The notes beneath the pieces were generated by a model. The model ran no database searches. It had not been told where the DNA came from and saw only the letters and a list, made by a program, of their open reading frames with translations. A DNA stretch of 27,030 bases. Source: a virus. Position numbers and translations under genes: made by a program. This document shows positions 1 through 6,484 of the stretch, one piece after another (position 1 is the stretch's first letter; every line of letters begins with the position of its first letter). Where the stretch lies: positions 1 to 27,030 of the IMG/VR virus record IMGVR_UViG_3300020193_000120; one strand, written 5' to 3'.

Positions 1-2
1 AT

Positions 3-86
3 GAACAATATGTAGATGGTTTAACACATAAAGTTATACGTGGTTGGTTTAATAATTATATTCCTGTCCAAAATAAAGATTATTAA
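3..86 (+). CDS. 3' end of an unidentified protein (truncated by window edge)
   Basis: An open frame entering from the left edge reads 27 codons to a TAA at 84-86 and ends ...FNNYIPVQNKDY. The next gene starts 17 bases later in the same direction, as in the rest of the window. Too little is present to assign a family; the reading frame itself is inferred from its continuity and spacing. Confidence 0.5.
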   Translation, partial: EQYVDGLTHKVIRGWFNNYIPVQNKDY

Positions 87-103
87 AAATTAAAATAAAG
101 GTT

Positions 104-370
104 ATGGGAAAAATGAAAGAAATATTCATTGATATAATGAATGAAAATATGATATGCAATAATGATGAAGGTTATTTTCCTAATGAAATTATGGAAGAAG
201 GTACTTTGATTGATAGGTGGCCTTGTGATGTGAATGAACATAATGAAATGCAATCAAATGGTTCTCAAGAGTGGTTGTATGAATATAAAGGAAATAAATA
301 TTGTGTTTGGGTAGATTGGAACGATAATCCTATTCGTCCTGATGTTAAAGTACCTTCTTGTGAATTATAA
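104..370 (+). CDS. Small acidic hypothetical protein, 88 aa
   Basis: I do not recognise this protein. It is acidic, rich in Asn, Glu and Trp, and has no membrane segment or signal peptide. The C-terminal half (YEYKGNKYCVWVDWNDNPIRP) reads like a small beta-rich domain. The start at 104 is preceded by the leader AAAATAAAGGTT, which recurs before several genes here and supports this ATG; a second in-frame ATG lies three codons on. It ends 8 bases before the cyclotransferase-like gene. Confidence 0.7.
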   Translation: MGKMKEIFIDIMNENMICNNDEGYFPNEIMEEGTLIDRWPCDVNEHNEMQSNGSQEWLYEYKGNKYCVWVDWNDNPIRPDVKVPSCEL

Positions 371-378
371 ACCTAAAA

Positions 379-819
379 ATGAAAATAAAAGCAATGACAA
401 ATCCCGGCGTTTACCAGTTATTTGTGTACGGTTCGCTCCGAAGCGGATTTTATAGCCATGCCTATGATTATATCAGCCTTTTCTTTTCATTTGTTGGAGA
501 AGCAAAAGTGAGAGGAAAACTGTTTGATATGGGCAGCTATCCGGCCGGCCTGCCCACAAAAGACAACAGTTTTATCATCGGTGAACTTTACAGGATCAAA
601 CATGAAAAAAAATTTTCCTGGGTCATCGGACAACTGGATGACTATGAAGGTATGTCTGTGGAGCCCGATGAAATTCAGCTTTACCGCCGGGAAATAACTG
701 AAATGTACATAAACGGAGAGGTAACCCATGCATGGATTTACTGGTACAATGGCGATATAAGCGGGAGACCTGTTATTGCTTCCGGAGACCTGATGCAGTA
801 CATGAAAGAAAAGAAATGA
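379..819 (+). CDS. Gamma-glutamylcyclotransferase-like (GGCT/AIG2) protein
   Basis: The N-terminus carries the family's substrate-binding signature LFVYGSLRSG (residues 14-23), followed by GKLFDMGSYPAGLP, then GELYRI and LDDYEG, the order seen in GGCT/AIG2 proteins. The Glu of the LDDYEG segment is the likely acid/base residue. Family members form 5-oxoproline from gamma-glutamyl amines or dipeptides; the substrate here is unknown. The length of 146 aa is normal. Its base composition stands out: the stretch 541-600 is about 48% GC with runs such as CCGGCCGGCC, while neighbours are nearer 30%, which suggests recent transfer from a bacterium. The start could be 379 or the ATG at 394. It overlaps the next gene by 4 bases (ATGA). 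Confidence 0.8.
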   Translation: MKIKAMTNPGVYQLFVYGSLRSGFYSHAYDYISLFFSFVGEAKVRGKLFDMGSYPAGLPTKDNSFIIGELYRIKHEKKFSWVIGQLDDYEGMSVEPDEIQLYRREITEMYINGEVTHAWIYWYNGDISGRPVIASGDLMQYMKEKK

Positions 820-1184
820 CAAACGAATTAAACACAGAGGCAATGATGACAAATTATACCTACACCCTTGATCAAATCAAAAACACCGAAATTATTGGTA
901 AGTATTTAAACCGCTGTTTATGGAGCGACATTAACCCAATCGGTAAGGTTATTGGGAGTCGTGGGAAAAGCATTGTTATTGTACAAAAAGTTGTTGCTGA
1001 TAAGCAAAAAACAAAATTAGAATGGGTAGCGGGTGGATTTGCAGGGTATTGCGTGAATCAACATGCTCAAGAATGGGAGTATGAATTAACGGATGAAATT
1101 TTTGAAATTCGACTTTCAAAGAAATTCTTAGATAGAGTAGATGTTTCAAATTTTCCGCACAAATACTACGACTATAATTTTTAA
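816..1184 (+). CDS. Conserved-looking hypothetical protein, 122 aa
   Basis: I chose the ATG at 816 because it overlaps the TGA of the preceding gene as ATGA; the ATG pair at 843/846 is an alternative, and the open frame further upstream lies inside the cyclotransferase gene. The protein has no signal peptide or membrane helix. The segment IGKYLNRCLWSDINPIGKVI followed by EWVAGGFAGYCVNQ looks like a compact alpha/beta domain seen in phage hypotheticals, but I cannot name a family. Composition returns to the AT-rich style of the window after the first few codons. Confidence 0.65.
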   Translation: MTNELNTEAMMTNYTYTLDQIKNTEIIGKYLNRCLWSDINPIGKVIGSRGKSIVIVQKVVADKQKTKLEWVAGGFAGYCVNQHAQEWEYELTDEIFEIRLSKKFLDRVDVSNFPHKYYDYNF

Positions 1185-1200
1185 TCAAAACCTAAACAAA

Positions 1201-1644
1201 ATGAAAACAAAATTTAACTACAATGATGGTGGTAGAGCCAATGCTGGATATAAGGGATTGGCAGGTGATTGTGTATGTAGAGCAATTTGCATAGCAACAG
1301 GATTGCCTTATCAAAAAGTTTATGATGATTTAGCACTTGGTAATTTTAAACAACGTAAATTAAAATTAAAAAAAGCTAATCAACGCACTGCATCAAAAGG
1401 CATTAACACAAAACGCAAATGGTTTAATGATTATATGGAAAACCTTGGATTTGTATGGATACCAACGATGCAAATAGGTCAAGGATGTAAAGTTCATTTG
1501 AAAGCCGAAGAATTACCAATGGGAAATATTATTTGTAACGTTAGTAAACATTTTGTTGCAGTAATTGATGGTGTTGTTAACGATATTTATGACTCTTCAC
1601 GAAATGGAACAAGATGTGTTTATGGATATTATAAAACTAAATAA
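1201..1644 (+). CDS. Papain-like cysteine peptidase-fold protein
   Basis: The N-terminal motif YNDGGRANAGYKGLAGDCVCRAI fits the small phage and bacterial family with a papain-like (C39-like) fold: a DC-x-x-RAI motif with the likely nucleophile Cys24, and later KHFVAVIDG with the likely catalytic His117, followed by Asp in DIYDSS. A cell-wall, protein-processing or deubiquitinase-like role cannot be separated from sequence. The ATG at 1201 (MKTKFNYND) is chosen over an upstream in-frame ATG at 1141, which lies within the previous gene. Length 147 aa. The next gene starts one base after its stop. Confidence 0.7.
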   Translation: MKTKFNYNDGGRANAGYKGLAGDCVCRAICIATGLPYQKVYDDLALGNFKQRKLKLKKANQRTASKGINTKRKWFNDYMENLGFVWIPTMQIGQGCKVHLKAEELPMGNIICNVSKHFVAVIDGVVNDIYDSSRNGTRCVYGYYKTK

Positions 1645-1645
1645 A

Positions 1646-1831
1646 ATGAAAACAAAGAAGAAAACATTTAAAGGTGACATCGAATCGGAAATTAAAAAGT
1701 GGTCTAAATCCGATAAACAACGCTTGATTTTTTGGGCAAATGCTTTGCTTTGCTCAAAATCAAACGGAAGGCAACCGTATAGGAGACTTCCTTGTAAGGA
1801 AACTATTGAGTTTAATGACAATAAGTTTTAA
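1646..1831 (+). CDS. Small basic hypothetical protein, 61 aa
   Basis: A short Lys-rich protein starting MKTKKKTFKGDIESEIKKW. I do not recognise it. The ATG at 1646 directly follows the stop of the peptidase-like gene, so the two are probably co-translated; the longer open frame upstream lies inside that gene. No motif, membrane segment or zinc ligand pattern is visible. Confidence 0.6.
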   Translation: MKTKKKTFKGDIESEIKKWSKSDKQRLIFWANALLCSKSNGRQPYRRLPCKETIEFNDNKF

Positions 1832-1897
1832 AGTTTCTTGAGATTTTAATCAAAACGAGGGGTGCGACTCGGTAATGCACATTTAAAATTAAAATAT

Positions 1898-2608
1898 ATG
1901 TTTTATTTGAAAAAGACAAACAGAAATTTATCAGGAACCAGCTTCCACGACAGTACAGTAACTGCAACAGTAGATCAGTTAATCCATGTATTAGGTCAGC
2001 CTGACGATGATTCAAATACAGGTGAAGATAAAGTTAACTTCGAGTGGTGCATGGAGCTTGAGTCTGGTGAAGTGTTCACTGTGTATGATTGGAAAGAATA
2101 TCGTATGCTTAGTACAGATGAGCAAGTCGAGTGGCACATAGGTGGATTTGATAAAGCAACTACTGATGAAGCTGCTAGACAAATCTGTGAAGCTATATTG
2201 TTATCTAGAGATAATAGGCCACTTGAATTAACTGAAGCACAAATTGATCAGTTAGCTACAGAGATCGTAGGTGACGGTAAAGATCCTAACAAGTTCTTTG
2301 TGACAGTTAGCCCTTACTTTACTGTTGATAACCATGAGTTTGGTCATCCAGCTAACATGGAGTTTGAAACAGAGTTGTTAGATGGTTATACAGACAAAGA
2401 CAGACAGATTCGTTTGTTTGATACTTTTGAACAAGCTAACGAGTACTACAATTCAGTAGACCTTGATCATGATTCTGGAGTTGGTACAGTTATGATCGAA
2501 GATCGTAAGACAGGTACTATCAAGCAAAAAGAGTTGACTAAGGAAGTTCGTGTAGACTATTCTTATAATGAGTACGACGATTCAAAACAATTTGGTTACA
2601 CTAAATAA
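1898..2608 (+). CDS. Hypothetical phage protein, 236 aa, two-part
   Basis: The N-terminal 80 residues contain HDSTVTATVDQLIHVLGQP ... VNFEWCMELESGEVFTVYDWKEYR ... EWHIGGFDKATTDEA. This resembles a small domain repeatedly found in phage hypothetical proteins, in which a VxxEW strand and a VYDWK strand are conserved; its role is unknown. The C-terminal half is acidic with no clear motif. I chose ATG 1898 (MFYLKKTN), preceded by an A-rich leader, over GTG 1862, which would add 12 residues encoded by an odd GC-rich stretch. The gene is cytosolic by sequence. Confidence 0.7.
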   Translation: MFYLKKTNRNLSGTSFHDSTVTATVDQLIHVLGQPDDDSNTGEDKVNFEWCMELESGEVFTVYDWKEYRMLSTDEQVEWHIGGFDKATTDEAARQICEAILLSRDNRPLELTEAQIDQLATEIVGDGKDPNKFFVTVSPYFTVDNHEFGHPANMEFETELLDGYTDKDRQIRLFDTFEQANEYYNSVDLDHDSGVGTVMIEDRKTGTIKQKELTKEVRVDYSYNEYDDSKQFGYTK

Positions 2609-2614
2609 AAGTAT

Positions 2615-2830
2615 ATGGGTAAGATTAAAATCAAGAGTACAGTATATCCTGAAAAGATAAGTCAACAAGAGTGGATGAGTATGTTTGAAGTAGGTATAGC
2701 TTGTAGAAATACTAGGCCTCAAGAACATAATCTTCATAGTGAATATGAATTTGGGAAACTAAAACCTAAAACTAATGGGTTTGATTTTTCCAGGATCTGG
2801 AATTTGTTTAAATTTAAGTCCCTATGGTAA
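2615..2830 (+). CDS. Small basic hypothetical protein, 71 aa
   Basis: Unrecognised. It begins MGKIKIKSTVYPEKISQQEW and ends in an aromatic and basic tail (FSRIWNLFKFKSLW). The leader AAATAAAAGTAT precedes the ATG, matching the leader style of nearby genes. The stop overlaps the start of the SWIM-finger gene by 7 bases, which suggests translational coupling. Confidence 0.6.
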   Translation: MGKIKIKSTVYPEKISQQEWMSMFEVGIACRNTRPQEHNLHSEYEFGKLKPKTNGFDFSRIWNLFKFKSLW

Positions 2831-3147
2831 TAATTCACAGCTTTCAATATCCATTCCCGACCCAAGATGCGCTAGGCACTTACGTCCCAGTGGATGGTAG
2901 AAGGATCGATGTGCCTAGTGGCACAACCGAATCAGATATACTATGGTTCCGTAAGCCATACTTAGGAGGGAAGAACGAGGCATTCAAGACTGATCTTGAG
3001 TGGTTTGTAGATGGTTCTTGTGGTCGTTCTTACAAAGTTAGGCTGTACGATGAAGATTGGTCATGTAATTGTCATGCCTTTAAATTCAGTGGAAATAAAC
3101 GAGTCTGTAAACATATAGAGCAAATTCAGGAGGGATATTTATCATAG
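2824..3147 (+). CDS. Small SWIM-type zinc-finger protein
   Basis: The C-terminal segment CNCHAFKFSGNKRVCKHI matches the SWIM zinc-finger pattern C-x-C-x(n)-C-x-H, preceded by strands typical of this fold (SYKVRLYDEDWS). SWIM fingers bind nucleic acid or mediate protein contacts in MULE transposases, SWI2/SNF2 proteins and MEKK1. At 107 aa this is essentially a stand-alone finger with a 75-residue N-terminal extension, so a regulatory or anti-host role is possible. It overlaps the upstream gene by 7 bases and is followed by two metallopeptidase genes. Confidence 0.75.
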   Translation: MVIIHSFQYPFPTQDALGTYVPVDGRRIDVPSGTTESDILWFRKPYLGGKNEAFKTDLEWFVDGSCGRSYKVRLYDEDWSCNCHAFKFSGNKRVCKHIEQIQEGYLS

Positions 3148-3175
3148 GGTTCTTTGACTTTTAAAAAGACATTCT

Positions 3176-3769
3176 ATGAATAAGAAAGCAAAAGAGTTCA
3201 TCAAGTACATAAAACAGGAGTGCAAGAAGTACAATATCAAGTGTGATCTTAGGCGCACCAAGTATGTTAGGCTTTCAGGTAAGATGACTTGTTCAGGCTA
3301 TTTTGACGATTGTAACATGGAGTTAGTATGTTCTATGAATAGACCAGATTCACTAGAGATATTAGTACACGAATTTGGACACATTACCCAATGGATAGAT
3401 AAAATAGACTTATGGAAAAAGGCTGATATATCAATTCCTAAAGTGGATTCGTGGTTGATGGGTGAAAATGTGTCAGATATTAAAAAGCATCTAGAAGTAA
3501 CTAGAGATCTTGAATTAGATAATGAAAAAAGAGCTGTTAAAATCATAAAGAAGTTTGATCTAGATATTGATATTGATCAATATATTAAGAAGGCAAATGC
3601 ATATATATTTTTTTATACAAGATTGCTAGCCACTAGAAAGTGGTGTAGTCCAACCAATAACCCGTATAACAATAAGAGGCTGGTCAAACAAATGCCAGCT
3701 CACTTTAGAATGAACTACAACAAGCTTCCTAAAAAGATTGAACAGGTCTTTATCGAGGAACAAATATAG
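3176..3769 (+). CDS. HExxH zinc metallopeptidase-like phage protein
   Basis: The motif HEFGH (residues 65-69) supplies the zinc-binding and catalytic residues of a zincin. The downstream helix with ELDNEKRAV provides a candidate third ligand (Glu113 or Glu117). The layout VHEFGHITQWIDKIDLW ... LELDNEKRAV ... YIKKANAYIFFYTRLLATRKW ... NPYNNKR recalls a family of uncharacterised phage proteins with SprT/ImmA-like cores. It has no signal peptide, so it is expected in the cytoplasm; its substrate is unknown. A second, unrelated-looking HExxH gene follows after 2 bases, making a tandem. Confidence 0.75.
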   Translation: MNKKAKEFIKYIKQECKKYNIKCDLRRTKYVRLSGKMTCSGYFDDCNMELVCSMNRPDSLEILVHEFGHITQWIDKIDLWKKADISIPKVDSWLMGENVSDIKKHLEVTRDLELDNEKRAVKIIKKFDLDIDIDQYIKKANAYIFFYTRLLATRKWCSPTNNPYNNKRLVKQMPAHFRMNYNKLPKKIEQVFIEEQI

Positions 3770-3771
3770 TT

Positions 3772-4149
3772 ATGGACAAACAACCTAAGATTACAAGACG
3801 ACACGCGGTCAAGATATTTGATTGGTGTGTAGAAAACTACGGCAAGTCAAAGTATAATAGAAATCTGCCTGAAATAGAGTTCGGGAAAGGTGACTATTAT
3901 ACTGAAGGATGCATGGCTTTCTATGATGATATAGAATCTACTATATTCATAGATAAAACTAAACATGATACGCTATATGACTTGGTTTGTAGTATTATTC
4001 ACGAGTATATCCATTATAAGCAGAATATGAGGCATTATCATATTTTACGTATGTATTTACCGGATAGTAAACACCCGATGGAAATAGAAGCATATAAGAT
4101 TGAAAAACGTGATGCAAAAAAGTGTTTAAAAGAACTTTTTGGTAACTAA
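3772..4149 (+). CDS. SprT-like HExxH metallopeptidase, 125 aa
   Basis: HEYIH at residues 77-81 is followed by MEIEAYKIEKRDAK, where Glu104 or Glu106 is a plausible third zinc ligand. This is the compact zincin arrangement of SprT-like proteins, although the SprT zinc-ribbon tail is absent. It starts 2 bases after the preceding metallopeptidase and uses the leader ATATAGTT before ATG. The two peptidases share only the HExxH core, so they are probably not a recent duplication. Confidence 0.65.
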   Translation: MDKQPKITRRHAVKIFDWCVENYGKSKYNRNLPEIEFGKGDYYTEGCMAFYDDIESTIFIDKTKHDTLYDLVCSIIHEYIHYKQNMRHYHILRMYLPDSKHPMEIEAYKIEKRDAKKCLKELFGN

Positions 4150-4178
4150 TTTTTAAAGTAAAACTAATATTTATTGCT

Positions 4179-4394
4179 ATGTTATATTATGACGTTTTAG
4201 ATGATATTGCAGACGGATCTGGTATACCAAATGATATCCATCCTTATTACCACATTAACCCTAGGTATATGTGGGTTGAAATAATGATAGATCTTATTGA
4301 AAGAGGGATAATAAATGAGAAACATGATGACTTTTATGAGTATGCAAAGTTCTGGGAATATATGTTATATCAAAAAATTAGTCCATTAAATTAA
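4179..4394 (+). CDS. Small acidic hypothetical protein, 71 aa
   Basis: Unrecognised. It is acidic and aromatic-rich (MLYYDVLDDIADGSG ... YEYAKFWEYMLYQ), probably all-helical and soluble. TAATATTTATTGC precedes the ATG by a few bases and resembles a Bacteroidota -7 element, but I see no matching -33 box. It ends 9 bases before the holin-like gene. Confidence 0.6.
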   Translation: MLYYDVLDDIADGSGIPNDIHPYYHINPRYMWVEIMIDLIERGIINEKHDDFYEYAKFWEYMLYQKISPLN

Positions 4395-4403
4395 AAAAGA
4401 AAT

Positions 4404-4688
4404 ATGTATTTACTTCAATTTACTTCAATAGACACTATTTTATTGCAATACGGAGTACTAGGACTTGTTGCTTTTACCCTTGGATATTTTGCATGGATTC
4501 AATATCAGAGACTAGTAAAGAAAAACGATGAGTTAGAACAGAAGGTAGACAAGCTACAAGAAGAGATGATGAAATTGCTTGTAGAAGAGCGTGAACGTTT
4601 AACAGAACTAATTAAAGATAATACACAGGCTTTAAAAGATTTACAAAAAACAATTGTTAAATACATAGTAAAGAATAGCAAAGAATAG
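4404..4688 (+). CDS. One-helix coiled-coil membrane protein, holin-like (BhlA/UviB type?)
   Basis: Residues about 12-33 form one hydrophobic helix (LLQYGVLGLVAFTLGYFAWI), followed by a long charged coiled coil (residues 38-90, ELEQKVDKLQEEMMKLL ... ERERLTELIKDN). This plan matches BhlA/UviB-type holins and also small spanin-like or membrane-anchoring phage proteins. No endolysin gene is recognisable nearby, so the lysis role is inference. The 3' end contains a perfect 10-bp tandem duplication (4671-4680 and 4681-4690) covering the stop. Confidence 0.6.
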   Translation: MYLLQFTSIDTILLQYGVLGLVAFTLGYFAWIQYQRLVKKNDELEQKVDKLQEEMMKLLVEERERLTELIKDNTQALKDLQKTIVKYIVKNSKE

Positions 4689-4697
4689 CAAAGATTA

Positions 4698-5024
4698 ATG
4701 AAACTCTCAAGCTTTTCCATATCGAAGATGGGTGATAAACTTGTTAAAGCTATGGAAGCTAAAGAGAAGTTTTACAATAGAATAGAGAAGCCTAAAGAAA
4801 ATTCTTACATCCAAAAAGTAAAGATACTTAAAGAGACTCTAACTAAAGAGTTTAAATTCTGTACAGAGAATAAAGACCTTCATAAACAGTATGCATTTAA
4901 GCTTACCACTATAAATAAACATATAGAATACGTCAAGAAGATATATGGGCAAAAGACGTTTAATAAGCTAGATAGAAAATTGATAGATAAGTTAATGGAA
5001 AAGTACGGGATTAATAATCAATAG
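4698..5024 (+). CDS. Basic helical hypothetical protein, 108 aa
   Basis: Unrecognised. It is strongly Lys-rich and predicted helical (LVKAMEAKEKFYNRIEK ... KLIDKLMEKYGINNQ), suggesting nucleic-acid or protein contact, but no specific motif is present. It is the last gene before the 169-bp control region at 5025-5193 and no terminator hairpin follows it. Confidence 0.6.
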   Translation: MKLSSFSISKMGDKLVKAMEAKEKFYNRIEKPKENSYIQKVKILKETLTKEFKFCTENKDLHKQYAFKLTTINKHIEYVKKIYGQKTFNKLDRKLIDKLMEKYGINNQ

Positions 5025-5032
5025 GTTAGGAT

Positions 5033-5102
5033 AACTGATTGAGGATCAACCACTTATAACTAATTGACTATCAAAAACTTGCACAACTAATTGATTATCA
5101 AT
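5033..5102 (+). promoter_or_regulatory. Three-site operator array, TTGA-N3-TCAA
   Basis: Three copies of a palindrome TTGA-N3-TCAA lie at 5039-5049, 5064-5074 and 5091-5101, with start-to-start spacing of 25 and 27 bp. The last two sit in a longer direct repeat (AACTAATTGAnTATCA, 5058-5073 and 5085-5100), and the first copy keeps 13 of those 16 bases. The array ends 34 bp before a candidate -33 box. This looks like sites for a dimeric regulator or initiator; the binding protein is unknown. Confidence 0.6.
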
Positions 5103-5135
5103 CGACAATTTTTAAAATAGTTCACTAAATATTTT

Positions 5136-5163
5136 TTTGGTAAGCTGGAATGTTGTATATTTA
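5136..5163 (+). promoter_or_regulatory. Candidate Bacteroidota-type promoter
   Basis: TTTG at 5136-5139 and TATATTTA at 5156-5163 match the -33 (TTTG) and -7 (TAnnTTTG) elements used by the Bacteroidota primary sigma factor, with a 16-bp spacer that is slightly short and the last -7 base changed to A. It lies 31 bp upstream of the ATG at 5194, just after the operator array. Confidence 0.5.
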
Positions 5164-5193
5164 CTATGATTAATTAACAAAAAAATAAAAGTT

Positions 5194-6126
5194 ATGAATA
5201 ACAAACAAGTTATGTTGGAAGCGCTAGAAGCGCAATTGTCACTAAAGGAAGCCGAGGTTACTACGTACACTCAAGAAGTGTTCAATCCTCAAGTACAGGA
5301 TCTTAACGATTCAATCTTAGAATGGTTCCACCAAAACATTCGTCTTAGCCTTATCAAATCTGAGATCGGTAGTGACAGTCTTGCTATGCATACGCAAAAA
5401 GATCGTTGGGCTAACCGCATCCAATTCAGTATCAGAAACTATTGGAGACAGCAAGAGGCTCCTGAATTTGAATTCAATTGGTCTACTGGTAACACGCATT
5501 CTGATCCTAGTGATATCGAGTACGGTATTATAATTGGCCGCGTATGTCAGAACCACGATACTATCAAAGATTTATTCATAAATGAATGGACAGTCAAGTA
5601 CAAAGAGTTCCAGAAAAAGCTTAGAGCGTTACAAGAGCCCGTTAATTCACTTGAAACTAGTATACGCACTCTCAAGCATGAAATGCTAGACGATCAAAAA
5701 GAGTCTTTCATGAAGCCTGGTTTTTCACTCAAGCTAAAGGGCTATAAGTCGATTGAGTGGGTTAATAGTAGTGACGACTCGACTAACGATCGTGAGCTTC
5801 AAGATAAACCTGGTGAGCTTAAGCTTCAGACAGGTCGATCTAAATACGACTACATGTTCGTTCATGAGTTCACTGTTAACAAGAAGGTCGGCTACAAATA
5901 TGATCTTACTATATTGGATCATAACGACAAGTCTAGAAACGTTCAAGTGACTACCAAACAGTTCGAGGACTTTATTGACTCGGTTACTAGTTGGGAGAAT
6001 AGTAGAGCTCAAGATCGTACTGATCGAGCTGTACAACGTTTCAACGAGATAATGGAAACGATCGCTAAAGAGAAAGAGCTTGCTAAGAAAAGATCTACTA
6101 GCATCACTCTTCCTAAATTTAGCTAA
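5194..6126 (+). CDS. Unidentified 310-aa protein behind a dedicated control region
   Basis: I do not recognise this protein. Residues 1-35 and about 135-165 are helical with coiled-coil character (EALEAQLSLKEAEV; FQKKLRALQEPVNSLETSI), the centre contains FEFNWSTGNTHSDPSD, and the C-terminus is a charged helix (RAVQRFNEIMETIAKEKEL). No signal peptide, membrane segment or catalytic motif is visible. Its own promoter and three-site operator suggest controlled, possibly strong expression. The DNA contains 13 GATC sites in 933 bp, far above expectation for this composition. Leader AAATAAAAGTT supports the start at 5194. Confidence 0.75.
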   Translation: MNNKQVMLEALEAQLSLKEAEVTTYTQEVFNPQVQDLNDSILEWFHQNIRLSLIKSEIGSDSLAMHTQKDRWANRIQFSIRNYWRQQEAPEFEFNWSTGNTHSDPSDIEYGIIIGRVCQNHDTIKDLFINEWTVKYKEFQKKLRALQEPVNSLETSIRTLKHEMLDDQKESFMKPGFSLKLKGYKSIEWVNSSDDSTNDRELQDKPGELKLQTGRSKYDYMFVHEFTVNKKVGYKYDLTILDHNDKSRNVQVTTKQFEDFIDSVTSWENSRAQDRTDRAVQRFNEIMETIAKEKELAKKRSTSITLPKFS

Positions 6127-6212
6127 TATTGGGTTATCAAAAATCAGGGGGGCGGACGGTGACGAGAAAACAAGAAAAAAGATTTGAAAAAAGTAATTCA
6201 AAATAAATTTAT

Positions 6213-6389
6213 ATGAAAGACAAAACCCTTGTAACATTTGATATTGATAAACTTATTGAAACCTTGACCAAACAAAAACAAAATGGTATCTCCGAAGTGA
6301 AGTTGGAAGGTACTCTCTTTGCAGTGGAAGATAATAAATGGAACACAAAGTGTTGGAATATAATCGGAAGTTCAAAACCTCAGATGTAA
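6213..6389 (+). CDS. Small hypothetical protein, 58 aa
   Basis: An ATG at 6213 opens a 58-codon frame ending at TAA 6387-6389: MKDKTLVTFDIDKLIETLTK at the start, WNIIGSSKPQM at the end. An A/T-rich leader (AAATAAATTTAT) precedes it. I do not recognise it. The alternating pattern and the KLEGTLFAVEDNKW segment look like a genuine small alpha/beta protein. It fills the otherwise empty stretch between the 310-aa gene and the tRNA-like element; the 86 bases before it (6127-6212) contain only a GC-rich patch (GGGGGGCGGACGG) without a clear hairpin. Confidence 0.55.
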   Translation: MKDKTLVTFDIDKLIETLTKQKQNGISEVKLEGTLFAVEDNKWNTKCWNIIGSSKPQM

Positions 6390-6399
6390 AAGAACGCTT

Positions 6400-6470
6400 A
6401 GTCGAGTGTATTGGTTTATCCTAATGCACAAGATGAAAAAGTAATGCAGGTTCAATTCCTGTCTTGACTA
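6400..6470 (+). tRNA. Degenerate tRNA or tRNA-like element (acceptor and T arms only)
   Basis: The 3' half has a perfect T arm: GCAGG (6446-6450), loop TTCAATT, CCTGT (6458-6462), with the GGTTCAATTCC consensus. It is followed by CTTGACT (6463-6469), which pairs with AGTCGAG at 6400-6406 (one G-U), and an A at the discriminator position; T6399 and A6470 could add an eighth pair. The 39 bases between are the right total length, but no normal D or anticodon arm folds. The best anticodon-like hairpin, ATCCT-AATGCAC-AAGAT (6418-6434), has a mismatch and lacks U33. No CCA is encoded. I read it as a decayed tRNA or tRNA mimic; no amino acid is assigned. Confidence 0.4.
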
Positions 6471-6484
6471 CTAAAATAAAAGTT

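Noticed and set aside
1179-1856. 13-base repeat TTTTAATCAAAAC at 1179-1191 and 1844-1856
   Set aside because: It is short, AT-rich and occurs near gene ends where A-rich leaders are common; chance or leader composition explains it.
1855-1880. GC-rich patch with a possible CGAG...CTCG hairpin before the 236-aa gene
   Set aside because: The stem is only 4 bp with a large loop and no T-run; it is too weak to call a terminator or RNA element.
4671-4690. Perfect tandem repeat of AAGAATAGCA
   Set aside because: Only two short units, at the stop codon of the holin-like gene; most simply a replication slip, with no sign of function.
6127-6200. G-run GGGGGGCGGACGG after the 310-aa gene as a terminator
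   Set aside because: No complementary C-rich arm or T-run follows, so no stable hairpin terminator can be drawn.
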